A stretch of 64,000 bases of DNA from Mycetocola miduiensis (lineage in GTDB: Bacteria > Actinomycetota > Actinomycetes > Actinomycetales > Microbacteriaceae). Positions within the stretch are counted from its first letter, which is position 1, and each line of letters begins with the position of its first letter. Positions 10,293 through 19,204 of the stretch are shown piece after piece. Location of the stretch: the NCBI RefSeq assembly GCF_900115155.1, contig NZ_FOVM01000009.1, positions 1-64,000 of the forward strand, in the 5' to 3' direction. The notes under the pieces were generated by a model, which was given only the letters and a program-made list of their open reading frames with translations, searched no databases and was not told the origin of the DNA. A program made the translations under genes and the position numbers.

Positions 10293-10607
10293 TCAGGCCA
10301 TGCCGGTCCACAGCCGGAGCAGCGCCGCCACCACGGCGGCCGCTATCACGACGACGAGGAACGGCACCCGCAGCCAGTACAGCAGCGCAGCAACCGCGAG
10401 AGCAGGCACCCGCGCATCGACGACAAGCGCCTGGCCCGCTCCGAGCGTCTGCACCGCGATGAGGGCGGCAAGCAACGCGACCGTCAGCAGGTCGGCGGTG
10501 CGTGCGGCTGCTGGTTTCTCGAGCCAGTGCGGTGGCACCGCGTAGCCGGCGAGCTTGAGGGCGACACAGGCGATCGAGGCGATGAGCACGATGTGCCAAA
10601 GGGTCAC
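10293..10607 (-). CDS. azlD: AzlD-like branched-chain amino acid exporter small subunit
   Basis: 104-residue protein with four membrane segments, including LPxx-free AzlD features such as LKLAGYAVPPHWLE near the start and a C-terminal LRLWTGMA. Together with AzlC it forms an export permease for leucine, isoleucine, valine or analogues. The GTG at 10607 overlaps the azlC stop by 4 nt (GTGA), a strong coupling signal, and was preferred over the longer open frame. Part of its 3' end is repeated just downstream (see findings). Confidence 0.88.
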   Translation of the reverse strand: MTLWHIVLIASIACVALKLAGYAVPPHWLEKPAAARTADLLTVALLAALIAVQTLGAGQALVVDARVPALAVAALLYWLRVPFLVVVIAAAVVAALLRLWTGMA

Positions 10608-11374
10608 GGTGTGGCCTCCCTGGCAGTTCGGCGGCCGAGCAAGTTGGTCGTCCCGACGAGAACCGCGACAAGCGCTGCGGCCAGAACCGGCATCCCTGGT
10701 GCGACCACCGGGGTGAGAGCAGCGGCCACGACGGCGGCGGCGCACGCGACGGCGATCGTCTGGTGGCTTTTCAGGCGCGGCCAGATCAGGCCGAGGAAGG
10801 CGGCTGCGGCGGCGGCATCCAGCCCGTAGGCACGGGTGTCACCGAGCAGGTCTCCGATGAGAGCGCCGACCAGGGTGGTCAGATTCCAGCCGAGGTAGAC
10901 GACGATGCCGGTGACCCAGAAGCCACGACGGCGAGCCGCCGGATCCTCCTGGGCGAGGGCGACTGCCGTGGACTCGTCGATCGTCAGCCAGGCCGCTCCG
11001 GCCGTCTTCCACCAGCTTGTCGCACCGACGACGGGTTTCATCCGCATCCCGTACGCGGCGTTCCTCACGCCGAGCAGTGCGGCGCTCGCAATGGCTGTTC
11101 CGCCAGCGGCCACTCCCCCTGACGCGAGGATGCCGACGAGCGCGAATTGCGACCCGCCGGTGAACATGAAGAGGCTGAGCACACACGCCTGCCACACATC
11201 GAGACCTGCGGCCACGGCGAGGGCACCGAACGAGACTCCGTACGCGGCGGTCGCCACACCCACGGCGATCCCCTGCCGGGTTGCAAGCTGCCCGGGTGAG
11301 CGAGGCGCAGTGGCTCGCACGCGGCGCGAACGGATGCCTGTGGGCACGTCTGAATCGGATCGTGCTCGCGACAT
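10604..11374 (-). CDS. azlC: AzlC-like branched-chain amino acid exporter large subunit
   Basis: 256-residue multi-pass membrane protein. GVSFGALAVAAGLDVWQACVLS and FTGGSQFALVGILASGG are characteristic AzlC segments of the first helices. It pairs with AzlD for amino-acid efflux. A TACGCT box lies 7 nt before the ATG at 11374 with no ribosome binding site, so the transcript is probably leaderless and covers azlC-azlD. Confidence 0.92.
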   Translation of the reverse strand: MSRARSDSDVPTGIRSRRVRATAPRSPGQLATRQGIAVGVATAAYGVSFGALAVAAGLDVWQACVLSLFMFTGGSQFALVGILASGGVAAGGTAIASAALLGVRNAAYGMRMKPVVGATSWWKTAGAAWLTIDESTAVALAQEDPAARRRGFWVTGIVVYLGWNLTTLVGALIGDLLGDTRAYGLDAAAAAAFLGLIWPRLKSHQTIAVACAAAVVAAALTPVVAPGMPVLAAALVAVLVGTTNLLGRRTAREATP

Positions 11375-11397
11375 GTGTTCAAGCGTAGCGGGAACGA

Positions 11398-11432
11398 CGA
11401 AGCGCCCAGGATCCGAGATCCCGGGCGCTTCG
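11398..11432 (-). terminator. Terminator hairpin after typA
   Basis: CGAAGCGCCC (11398-11407) pairs perfectly with GGGCGCTTCG (11423-11432), with extra GGAT/ATCC pairing in the loop. It lies just past the typA stop on the reverse strand, ahead of azlC. Confidence 0.7.
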
Positions 11433-11449
11433 CCAACCGCAGGCGGGTA

Positions 11450-13357
11450 TTACTCGTTCTGCTTCTTCAACCGGCTCGTCGCACGCGCGCGGGCGTTGGC
11501 GTCCAGCTCGACCTTGCGGATGCGGATCATGCCGGGGGTGACCTCGACACACTCGTCTTCGCGGGCGAACTCGAGGGACTCCTCGAGGGACAGCTGGCGA
11601 GAGGGCGTCATCGACTCGAAGGTGTCCGACGTCGACTGACGCATGTTGGTCAGCTTCTTTTCCTTGGTGATGTTGACGTCCATGTCATCCGAGCGCGAGT
11701 TCTCGCCGATGACCATGCCCTCGTAGACCTCTTCGGTCGGGTTGACGAAGAACGTCATCCGCTCCTGGAGAGCAATGATGGCGAACGGGGTGACGACGCC
11801 GGCGCGGTCCGCGACAATCGAGCCGTTGTTGCGGGTCACGATCGGGCCGGCCCACTCGTCGTAGCCGTGCGAGATCGCGTTGGCGATTCCCGTACCGCGG
11901 GTGAGGGTCATGAACTCGGTCCGGAAACCAATCAGACCACGCGACGGGATGATGAATTCCATCCGAACCCAGCCGGTGCCGTGGTTCGCCATGTTGTCCA
12001 TCCGGCCCTTGCGGGCGGCGAGGAGCTGGGTGATCGCGCCGAGGTACTCTTCCGGAACATCGATCGTGAGGTGTTCGTACGGCTCATGCGTCTTGCCGTC
12101 GATCTTCTTGGTGACCACCTGAGGCTTGCCGACGGTGAGCTCGAAGCCCTCACGCCGCATCTGCTCGACGAGGATCGACAGGGCGAGTTCGCCTCGGCCC
12201 TGCACCTCCCACTTGTCCGGGGAGCCGATGTCGAGGACGCGCAGCGAGACGTTGCCCACGAGTTCGCGGTCGAGGCGGTCCTTGACCATGCGAGCGGTGA
12301 GCTTGTGTCCCTTCACCTTGCCGACGAGGGGTGAGGTGTTGGTTCCGATGGTCATCGAGATGGCCGGCTCGTCAACGGTGATCGTCGGCAGCGGGCGCAC
12401 ATCGTTGGGGTCTGCAAGGGTCTCACCGATGGTGATGTCGGGGAACCCGGCGACGACGACGATGTCACCGGGGCTGGCGCTCTCGGCCGGGTAACGGTCG
12501 AGGGCCTTCGTGATGAAGAGCTCGGTGACGCGCACGTTGTGGACAGACCCATCGTGCTTCACCCAGGCGACGGTCTCGCCCTTCTTGATGGTGCCCTGGA
12601 AGACCCGGAGCAGCGCGAGGCGGCCGAGGAACGGCGACGCGTCGAGGTTGGTGACGTGGGCCTGCAGGGGGTGCTCGTCGTCATAGACGGGAGCGGGGAT
12701 GTGCTTGATGATCGCGTCGAACAGCGGCTCGAGGTCATCGTTGTCCGGAAGGGTGCCGTTCTCCGGCTTGTTCCAGCTCGCAGCGCCGTTGCGGCCGGAC
12801 GCGTACACGACGGGCACGTCGAGGACGGCGTCGAGGTCGAGGTCGGGGACGTCGTCAGCCATGTCGCTCGCGAGGCCAAGAAGGAGGTCCTGGCTCTCCG
12901 CGACGACCTCATCGATCCGGGCGTCCGGACGGTCGGTCTTGTTCACCAGGAGGATGACGGGGAGCTTGGCCTCGAGCGCCTTGCGCAACACGAAGCGGGT
13001 CTGCGGGAGCGGGCCCTCGCTCGCGTCGACGAGGAGGACGACACCGTCGACCATAGACAGGCCGCGCTCGACCTCTCCACCGAAGTCGGCGTGGCCCGGG
13101 GTGTCGATCACGTTGACGGTGATCGGACCGTTCGTGGTGTGCTTGCCCTTGTACGACACTGCCGTGTTCTTGGCGAGGATCGTGATGCCCTTTTCGCGCT
13201 CGAGCTCGTTCGAGTCCATCGCGCGTTCTTCGAGGTGTGAGTGCTCGGCGAACGAGTCTGTCTGCCGGAGCATGGCATCCACCAGAGTGGTCTTGCCGTG
13301 GTCAACGTGAGCAACAATAGCTACGTTTCGGAGATCGTCGCGCGAAGCAAGCGCCAT
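11450..13357 (-). CDS. typA: Translational GTPase TypA/BipA
   Basis: 635-residue ribosome-associated GTPase needed for stress and low-temperature growth and ribosome assembly. G1 is AHVDHGKTT, G3 DTPGHADFGGE and G4 NKTD in the amino-terminal domain, followed by EF-G-like domains and the TypA carboxy-terminal domain (GIANAISHGYDEW). The start at 13357 is chosen because MALASRDDLRNVAIVAHVDH fits the family and AAGGA lies 8 nt upstream; the 28 codons further upstream show no homology. It is a single gene with its own terminator. Confidence 0.96.
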   Translation of the reverse strand: MALASRDDLRNVAIVAHVDHGKTTLVDAMLRQTDSFAEHSHLEERAMDSNELEREKGITILAKNTAVSYKGKHTTNGPITVNVIDTPGHADFGGEVERGLSMVDGVVLLVDASEGPLPQTRFVLRKALEAKLPVILLVNKTDRPDARIDEVVAESQDLLLGLASDMADDVPDLDLDAVLDVPVVYASGRNGAASWNKPENGTLPDNDDLEPLFDAIIKHIPAPVYDDEHPLQAHVTNLDASPFLGRLALLRVFQGTIKKGETVAWVKHDGSVHNVRVTELFITKALDRYPAESASPGDIVVVAGFPDITIGETLADPNDVRPLPTITVDEPAISMTIGTNTSPLVGKVKGHKLTARMVKDRLDRELVGNVSLRVLDIGSPDKWEVQGRGELALSILVEQMRREGFELTVGKPQVVTKKIDGKTHEPYEHLTIDVPEEYLGAITQLLAARKGRMDNMANHGTGWVRMEFIIPSRGLIGFRTEFMTLTRGTGIANAISHGYDEWAGPIVTRNNGSIVADRAGVVTPFAIIALQERMTFFVNPTEEVYEGMVIGENSRSDDMDVNITKEKKLTNMRQSTSDTFESMTPSRQLSLEESLEFAREDECVEVTPGMIRIRKVELDANARARATSRLKKQNE

Positions 13358-13498
13358 GAAAAAATTCCTTACAAAGTATGGATGCCGCGAATATTCGATT
13401 GCGGCGGAAAAAGGGGTCGATCGGGTCAGAATCCGACCCAACAGAATATCCTACCGCACGCAAGGTGAACCACTGCTGTGAGGCACAGCCAGACGCAC

Positions 13499-13530
13499 AG
13501 CGGGGTGGAACCCGAAGGCCCCACCCCGCT
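13499..13530 (-). terminator. Terminator of the opp operon
   Basis: AGCGGGGTGG (13499-13508) and CCACCCCGCT (13521-13530) form a perfect 10-bp stem with a 12-nt loop, 16 nt past the oppDF stop on the reverse strand. An outer ACTGCTG/CAGCAGT pair can extend the structure. Confidence 0.7.
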
Positions 13531-13546
13531 CAGCAGTCAATACTGT

Positions 13547-15295
13547 TTAGCGTCCGAACTCGAAGTCGCCTCCGGGGATGGCCGCGAGCAGCTCCTGCGT
13601 GTAGAGCTCACGCGGGTTGTCGAAGACTTCGTCCGTGGTGGCGGCCTCGACGATCTTGCCCTTCTGCATCACGCAGACGTTGTCGGCCACGAGGCGGACG
13701 ACGGCGAGGTCGTGGGTGATGAAGAGGTAGGTCAGCCCCAGCTCGGTCTGCAGCTCGGTGAGCAGGTTGAGGATCTGCCCCTGAACGAGCACGTCGAGCG
13801 CTGAGACGGCCTCGTCGAGGACGAGGACGTCTGGCTTCAACGCCAGTGCGCGCGCGATCGCGATTCGCTGGCGCTGCCCGCCGGACAGCTCACTCGGGTA
13901 TCGGTATCGCGTCGCCGACGGAAGTGAGACCTGGTCGAGCAGTTCACGAACGCGCGCTTGCCGTTCTTTTGCTGTCCCGACCTTGTGCGCAAGAAGCGGT
14001 TCGGCGATGGTGTTGCCGACGCTGTATTGCGGGTCTAGCGAGCCGTACGGGTCCTGGAACACGGGCTGCACGCGACGCCGGAACTTGAGCAGTTCCGGCC
14101 CCTTCAGCGCGGCGACGTCCTGGCCGTCGAACTCGATCTTTCCGCTGGTGATTCCTTCGAGCTGGAGGATCAGCTTGGCAACCGTGGACTTGCCCGAACC
14201 GGATTCGCCGACGATCGCGGTCGTGGTGCCGCGCTGCACACCGAACGACACGTCGTTGACGGCGAGGAGGTCGTCGTGCTTGAAACCCTGCTTGCGGATC
14301 CGATAGAGCTTGGAGACGTTCTGGACCGAAATGAGATCCGTCGCCGGCGCCGCGCTTTCCCGCTCGGCCGCGCGAGCGATGAGTGCGTCGTCCAGCGATC
14401 CTTCTGAGAAGATCTGCGCTTTCTCAGGGTCGCGGTGCCTGACCGACTGGATGCGACGCGAGGCGAGGCTCGGCGCCGCGGCGACCAGTCGCTGCGTGTA
14501 CGGGTGCATCGGGTTCGCAAGGATCTCCTGCGACGGCCCGGACTCGACGACCTTGCCCTGATACATGACCACGAGCTGTTCGGCACGCTCCGCGGCAAGG
14601 CCAAGGTCGTGGGTGATGAACAGAACGCTCGTCCCATAGTCACGTGTGAGCGTGGCGAGGTGGTCGAGAATCTGGCGCTGGACGGTGACGTCGAGAGCAG
14701 AAGTCGGCTCGTCGGCGATCAGCAGTTTCGGCCGGGATGAGAGACCGATTCCGATGAGGACACGCTGGCGCATCCCGCCGGAGAACTGGTGCGGGTACTG
14801 CTTGAGGCGGTCCGCGGCGTCGGAGAGCCCGGCCTCCTGGAGCACCTGGATGGTCCGCAGTCGTGCATCCTTGCCCTGGGCGATGTTGTTCGCCTTGATG
14901 GCCTCTTCAACCTGGAATCCGATGTTCCACACCGGGTTGAGGTTCGACATCGGGTCCTGCGGCACGTAGCCGATCTCGTTACCGCGGACGGCTTGGATCT
15001 CACGAGCCGAAAGCGTCGTCAGATCCCTGCCTTCGAAGAGGATCTGTCCGCCGGTGACCTTTCCGGTGCCGGGCAGAAGATCGATGATCGACTGCGCGGT
15101 CGTGGTCTTGCCCGACCCAGATTCCCCGACGATCGCGAGGGTCTGGCCGACGTACAGAGTGAGGTCGACGCCGCGCACGGCGGGAACCATTCCGCGCTGG
15201 GTCTCGAATCCGACCTGCAGGTCCCGAATCTGGAGCAGAGGCTCTTCGGAGGGATCTTCACGTGAACTTACGGTCTCAGTAATTGGCTGGCTCAT
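13547..15295 (-). CDS. Peptide ABC transporter, fused two-ATPase subunit (OppD-OppF)
   Basis: 582 residues with two complete ABC ATPase domains in one chain. Domain 1 has Walker A GESGSGKTTTAQS and signature SGGMRQRVLIG; domain 2 has GESGSGKSTVAKL and LSGGQRQRIAIAR, each followed by a Walker B with DEPTS or DEAVS. It powers the importer formed by the two permeases upstream. Most Opp/Dpp systems use two separate ATPases; the fusion is common in actinobacteria and fixes a 1:1 ratio. Its ATG overlaps the oppC stop by 3 nt. Confidence 0.93.
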   Translation of the reverse strand: MSQPITETVSSREDPSEEPLLQIRDLQVGFETQRGMVPAVRGVDLTLYVGQTLAIVGESGSGKTTTAQSIIDLLPGTGKVTGGQILFEGRDLTTLSAREIQAVRGNEIGYVPQDPMSNLNPVWNIGFQVEEAIKANNIAQGKDARLRTIQVLQEAGLSDAADRLKQYPHQFSGGMRQRVLIGIGLSSRPKLLIADEPTSALDVTVQRQILDHLATLTRDYGTSVLFITHDLGLAAERAEQLVVMYQGKVVESGPSQEILANPMHPYTQRLVAAAPSLASRRIQSVRHRDPEKAQIFSEGSLDDALIARAAERESAAPATDLISVQNVSKLYRIRKQGFKHDDLLAVNDVSFGVQRGTTTAIVGESGSGKSTVAKLILQLEGITSGKIEFDGQDVAALKGPELLKFRRRVQPVFQDPYGSLDPQYSVGNTIAEPLLAHKVGTAKERQARVRELLDQVSLPSATRYRYPSELSGGQRQRIAIARALALKPDVLVLDEAVSALDVLVQGQILNLLTELQTELGLTYLFITHDLAVVRLVADNVCVMQKGKIVEAATTDEVFDNPRELYTQELLAAIPGGDFEFGR

Positions 15296-16242
15296 CGACG
15301 TGCCCTCGCCTTCGGGTCGAGTGCATCACGGACGACATCGCCGAGCATGAGGAACGAAAGGACAGTGATGGACAGCGCGGCTGCCGGGTACAGCAGCACC
15401 TGAGGACTGGTGCGGATGGATGTCCGCGCCTGGCCGATGTCGTTGCCCCACGACATCACGCTCGGCGGCAAGCCGATTCCCAGGAAGGACAGCGTCGCCT
15501 CGGCAACGATGAACGTTCCGAGCGACACGGTGGCGATCACGATCACCGGGGCGATGGAGTTCGGGACGACGTGGCGGAGAAGAATCTTCGACCGTTCGAC
15601 GCCCAGGGCGACGGACGCAGTGACGTAGTCGGAGTTTCTCGCGCTCAGCACCGCTCCGCGCATGATACGGGCGATCTGTGGCCAGGCGAAGATACCCAGG
15701 ACCACCGCGACGGTGACCGGGGTCCGCTCCGGGAGGACCGACATGAGGACGATCGCGCCCAAGACGGTGGGGATGGCGAAGAAGATGTCGCCGACACGCG
15801 AGACAGCGGAGTCAAGGATGCCGCCATAGAAGCCTGCGAGTGCTCCAATGACTACGCCGATGACCGTCACCATGATGGTGGCCATCAGGCCGACGGTTAC
15901 GGATGCCTGGGTTCCGTGGATGAGCCGGGAGTAAACATCACAGCCCTGCCGGGTGAAGCCGAACGGGTGCCCGGGCTGCGGCCCGCCGTTGCTGTTAGCC
16001 AGCAGGCAGTTGGAGTTCGGCGGCACCTGGGTGAACAGCCCCGGGAACAGGGCGATGATCACGATGAGCACGATCAGGACGGATGAGATCCAGAACGCGG
16101 GCCTGCGGCGCATCGCATCCCAGGCATCCGCCCAGGTGCTTCGCGCTTTCTGTGACTCGTCCAGCTTGTCGATCGGGGCGATCGGCGTGTCTTCCAAAGG
16201 GGCGACGTAGTGCCCCTGTGGAGTGTATTTCTTACTTGGCAT
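15292..16242 (-). CDS. Peptide ABC transporter permease (OppC/DppC-like)
   Basis: 316-residue inner-membrane subunit with an amino-terminal helix after a 50-residue cytoplasmic head, then the transport domain. The EAA-type loop reads ASVALGVERSKILLRHVVPN, which docks the ATPase. The ATG at 16242 was chosen because it overlaps the oppB stop by 11 nt; an ATG six codons earlier is also open but lacks support. Second permease of the operon. Confidence 0.93.
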   Translation of the reverse strand: MPSKKYTPQGHYVAPLEDTPIAPIDKLDESQKARSTWADAWDAMRRRPAFWISSVLIVLIVIIALFPGLFTQVPPNSNCLLANSNGGPQPGHPFGFTRQGCDVYSRLIHGTQASVTVGLMATIMVTVIGVVIGALAGFYGGILDSAVSRVGDIFFAIPTVLGAIVLMSVLPERTPVTVAVVLGIFAWPQIARIMRGAVLSARNSDYVTASVALGVERSKILLRHVVPNSIAPVIVIATVSLGTFIVAEATLSFLGIGLPPSVMSWGNDIGQARTSIRTSPQVLLYPAAALSITVLSFLMLGDVVRDALDPKARARR

Positions 16243-17161
16243 AGCGAATCCTTGGATCAAGCGCCGCGTAGAGCAGGTCGACGAGCAAGTTGGCGATCAC
16301 GAAGATGATCACCATAACTGCGATGAATGAGACGACAGTCGGGCCTTCACCGAGCGTCACTGCCCGGTAGACGGTCCCTCCGACTCCGTTAATGTTGAAG
16401 ATTCCCTCTGTGACGATCGCTCCGACCATCAGGGCGCCAAGGTCGACACCGAGGAAGGTGACGACGGGCACGAGTGAGTTGCGCAGCACGTGGACACGCA
16501 CGACACGGTTGCGTGAGAGCCCCTTTGCTGTTGCAGTGCGCACGAAGTCGGCGCTGAGGTTGTCTGACACGCTCGCCCGGGTGAGCCGGACGATGTAGGC
16601 GAACGAGACGGATGCGAGCACGATGGCTGGCAGGACGAGTTCGCCCCATGGCGCGTCCCCTGAGACCGTCGTGCGAGCCCAGCCAAGCTGGACTCCGAAG
16701 ACCAGCTGGAGGACGAAACCCACGACAAAGGTCGGAACCGAGATGAGGAGCAGGCTGACGACGAGGGCTGACGCGTCGAAGAGCTTGCCCTTGCGAAGGC
16801 CGGCGATGAGACCGATCAGGATGCCTGCGACAGCCTCGAACAGCAACGCGAGAATGGCCAGTCGAGCCGTGATGGGGAAGGCCTGCGCCATGACGTCGGA
16901 GACCGGGCGCCCGGAGTATGTCGTTCCAAAGTCGCCCTGGAACAGACCGATGATGTAGAGGAAGTACTGCACGATGAACGGCTTGTCGAGGTTGTACTCG
17001 GCCCTGATAACTTCAATCACACCTGGTGCCGGAGGGCGGTCGCCGTAGAGCGCTGCGATGGGGTCGCCCGGCAAAGAGAAAACCATGAAGTAGATCAGGA
17101 ATGTCGCCCCGAAGAATACGGGGATCATTTGGAGAATGCGCTTGCCTGTATACCAGAGCAT
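16232..17161 (-). CDS. Peptide ABC transporter permease (OppB/DppB-like)
   Basis: 309 residues beginning MLWYTGKRILQMIPVFFG, a typical OppB amino end, with about six membrane helices. The ATPase-coupling loop is RTATAKGLSRNRVVRVHVLRN. It pairs with OppC. It lies 126 bp downstream of oppA, with the 40-bp palindrome in the gap, so its expression may be lower than that of the binding protein. Confidence 0.93.
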   Translation of the reverse strand: MLWYTGKRILQMIPVFFGATFLIYFMVFSLPGDPIAALYGDRPPAPGVIEVIRAEYNLDKPFIVQYFLYIIGLFQGDFGTTYSGRPVSDVMAQAFPITARLAILALLFEAVAGILIGLIAGLRKGKLFDASALVVSLLLISVPTFVVGFVLQLVFGVQLGWARTTVSGDAPWGELVLPAIVLASVSFAYIVRLTRASVSDNLSADFVRTATAKGLSRNRVVRVHVLRNSLVPVVTFLGVDLGALMVGAIVTEGIFNINGVGGTVYRAVTLGEGPTVVSFIAVMVIIFVIANLLVDLLYAALDPRIRYAK

Positions 17162-17220
17162 CAGGTCGTCTCGCCGGGTCGAATGTGCATTAACGTCGCA
17201 ATCACTGAAGAAGTCTAATC

Positions 17221-17260
17221 AATGAAATGTCCGGGGCGGATCCGCCCCGGACATTTCATT
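17221..17260. terminator. Perfect 40-bp palindrome between oppA and oppB
   Basis: Twenty bases from 17221 are followed at once by their exact reverse complement to 17260, with no spacer or mismatch. The core is CCGGGGCGGATCCGCCCCGG with AT-rich flanks. In RNA it would form a very stable hairpin 26 nt past the oppA stop. The likely role is partial termination or 3' end protection, giving more OppA than permease. A dimeric protein site is possible but less likely at this length. Confidence 0.75.
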
Positions 17261-17286
17261 GCTTGTTTGTGCTGGGCTGGTGGAGC

Positions 17287-18975
17287 TTAGCCCTTGGTGA
17301 TCTGGTGGTACAGCGGGACGGAGTCCCAACCGAAGACCACGTTGTCGACCGTGTCAGCCGAAACACCGGTGACGTTGGAGTACCACAGCGGGATCGACGG
17401 GAGGTCCTTGAGCAGGACTTCCTGTGCTTCCTGGTACTTCGCGGTTGCATCTTCAACGCTGGCTGCCTGCGAACCTTCCTTGAGGAGGTTGTCGAACTCT
17501 TCGCTCGAGTAGTCCTCGTAGTTCGATCCGGCCCCGGTCTGGTACAGCGGAGCGAGGAAGTTGTACATCGACGGGTAGTCCGCCTGCCAGCCGGCACGAA
17601 CGCCGCCGGTCAGTTTGTCGTTAGCACGGTCCTCGAGAGAAGCAGCGAAAGTCGGGTAGGACTTTCCTTCGGCCGTGATTCCGAGCGTGTTAGCGATGCT
17701 GTTGGTGACAGCGTCGACCCAGGCCTGGTGGCCACCATCAGCGTTGTAAGCAATGCTGAAGGTCTCGTTGTACGGAGCGATGGCATCGGCTTCAGCCCAC
17801 AGCTTCTTGGCTTCTTCGGGGTTGTAATCCAGAACCTCGGCGCCTTCGAGCTTGTCGGTCCAACCGTCGATCACCGGGGAGGTGAAGTCGGTTGCTGGCG
17901 TGCGGGTGCCCTGGAAGATGACGTCCGTGATCTCCTCGCGGTTGATCGCCTGTGAGAGGGCGGCGCGGCGCAGCTTGCCTTCTTCACCACTCCAGTGCGG
18001 GAGGTAGTACGGCATGTTGAAGGCCTGGAAGATCGCAGCTGGCTGGTTGACAGCACGGTCGCCGAACTGGTCTTCGAACGTTTCGAGTGCCGAGTCCGGA
18101 ACTGCGTCGAGCACGTCGAGGTTTCCACCTTCGATGTCCGCGTATGCGGCATCCTGCGTTGCGTAGAAGATGATCTCCAGGCCACCGTTGGCCGGCTTAC
18201 GTACACCGTCGTAGTCAGGATTGGTGACGAGGTTGATCTTCTCCTCGTGGACCCAGGCGCCTTCGCCGTCGAGCATGTACGGGCCGTTGCCGATCGGGTT
18301 CTCGCCGAAGGCTTCCATGTCCTCGAACGCCGCCTTGGGCAGCGGCGAGTACGCGGTGTAACCAAGGCGCAGCGGCCAGTCAGCCTCAGGAGACGACAGC
18401 TCAACGGTGAATGTCGTGTCGTCTACAACCTGAAGACCAGACATCGTCTCGGCGAGGGGGTCGCCAACCTGGACAGGGTTGCCCTCTTCGTCGACTGCAC
18501 CGGACGGGTCGTCCTTGGTGTTCTGTACGTCGGAGAATCCGACAATGTTGTCGAAGAAGTACGAAGCACTCTGAGCGTTGTCGTAAAGGGCGCCGTAGTT
18601 CCAGGCGTCAATGAAGGAGTCCGACGTGACGGGCTCGTCGTTGGTGAACGTCCAGCCATCCTTGAGGGTGACGGTCCACGTCTTTGCGTCTTCGGATTCG
18701 ATCGACTCAGCGACCTCGTTCTCGATCTCGCCCTCAGCCGTGTACGACACGAGGCCGGCGAAGATCGACGTGGTGATCTTTCCTCCACCGCTCTCGGTGG
18801 TGTTGGTCGGAATCAGCGAGTGTTGCGGCTCACTGCCGTTCGTGGTGATGATCGCTGATGCGTCGCCCGTGGACTCGTCTTCAGCCGCCGGCTCCCCTGG
18901 CGCGCAGCCGGTCAGCGCGAGAGCGCTGGCAGACAACAGCGCAAGGACGCTAAGTCCCATGCGTGATTTCTTCAA
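17287..18975 (-). CDS. Peptide ABC transporter substrate-binding lipoprotein (OppA/DppA-like)
   Basis: 562-residue SBP family 5 protein. The signal peptide ends in the lipobox ALTGC, so the mature protein is lipid-anchored at the outer membrane face. It captures peptides for the permease complex encoded downstream. A TTG at 18975 is favoured as start because AGGAGG lies 4 nt before it and it supplies the basic KKSR head; the ATG at 18960 is 19 nt from that site. It leads the operon oppA-B-C-DF, and the 229 bp upstream, shared with a divergent gene, is AT-rich. Confidence 0.93.
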   Translation of the reverse strand: MKKSRMGLSVLALLSASALALTGCAPGEPAAEDESTGDASAIITTNGSEPQHSLIPTNTTESGGGKITTSIFAGLVSYTAEGEIENEVAESIESEDAKTWTVTLKDGWTFTNDEPVTSDSFIDAWNYGALYDNAQSASYFFDNIVGFSDVQNTKDDPSGAVDEEGNPVQVGDPLAETMSGLQVVDDTTFTVELSSPEADWPLRLGYTAYSPLPKAAFEDMEAFGENPIGNGPYMLDGEGAWVHEEKINLVTNPDYDGVRKPANGGLEIIFYATQDAAYADIEGGNLDVLDAVPDSALETFEDQFGDRAVNQPAAIFQAFNMPYYLPHWSGEEGKLRRAALSQAINREEITDVIFQGTRTPATDFTSPVIDGWTDKLEGAEVLDYNPEEAKKLWAEADAIAPYNETFSIAYNADGGHQAWVDAVTNSIANTLGITAEGKSYPTFAASLEDRANDKLTGGVRAGWQADYPSMYNFLAPLYQTGAGSNYEDYSSEEFDNLLKEGSQAASVEDATAKYQEAQEVLLKDLPSIPLWYSNVTGVSADTVDNVVFGWDSVPLYHQITKG

Positions 18976-19204
18976 TTTTCCTCCTGTGCAAGTGCGTACG
19001 GCAAGCAGGATTGTGCCCCGTCTACCGCGCTGGATACAAGAACACTAGGTATCGTGGACCCCAACTACATAATTCGTCGGACAATCGTTACAAACCAGTA
19101 ACTCAACCTGCAGAATCTTGCAAGCACCGCACTTTCTTTGCAGATCGCTGCGTCGATCGCCGTAATTTTCGTCAATACAGCCGAGAACACACCCAGGAGC
19201 GCCG

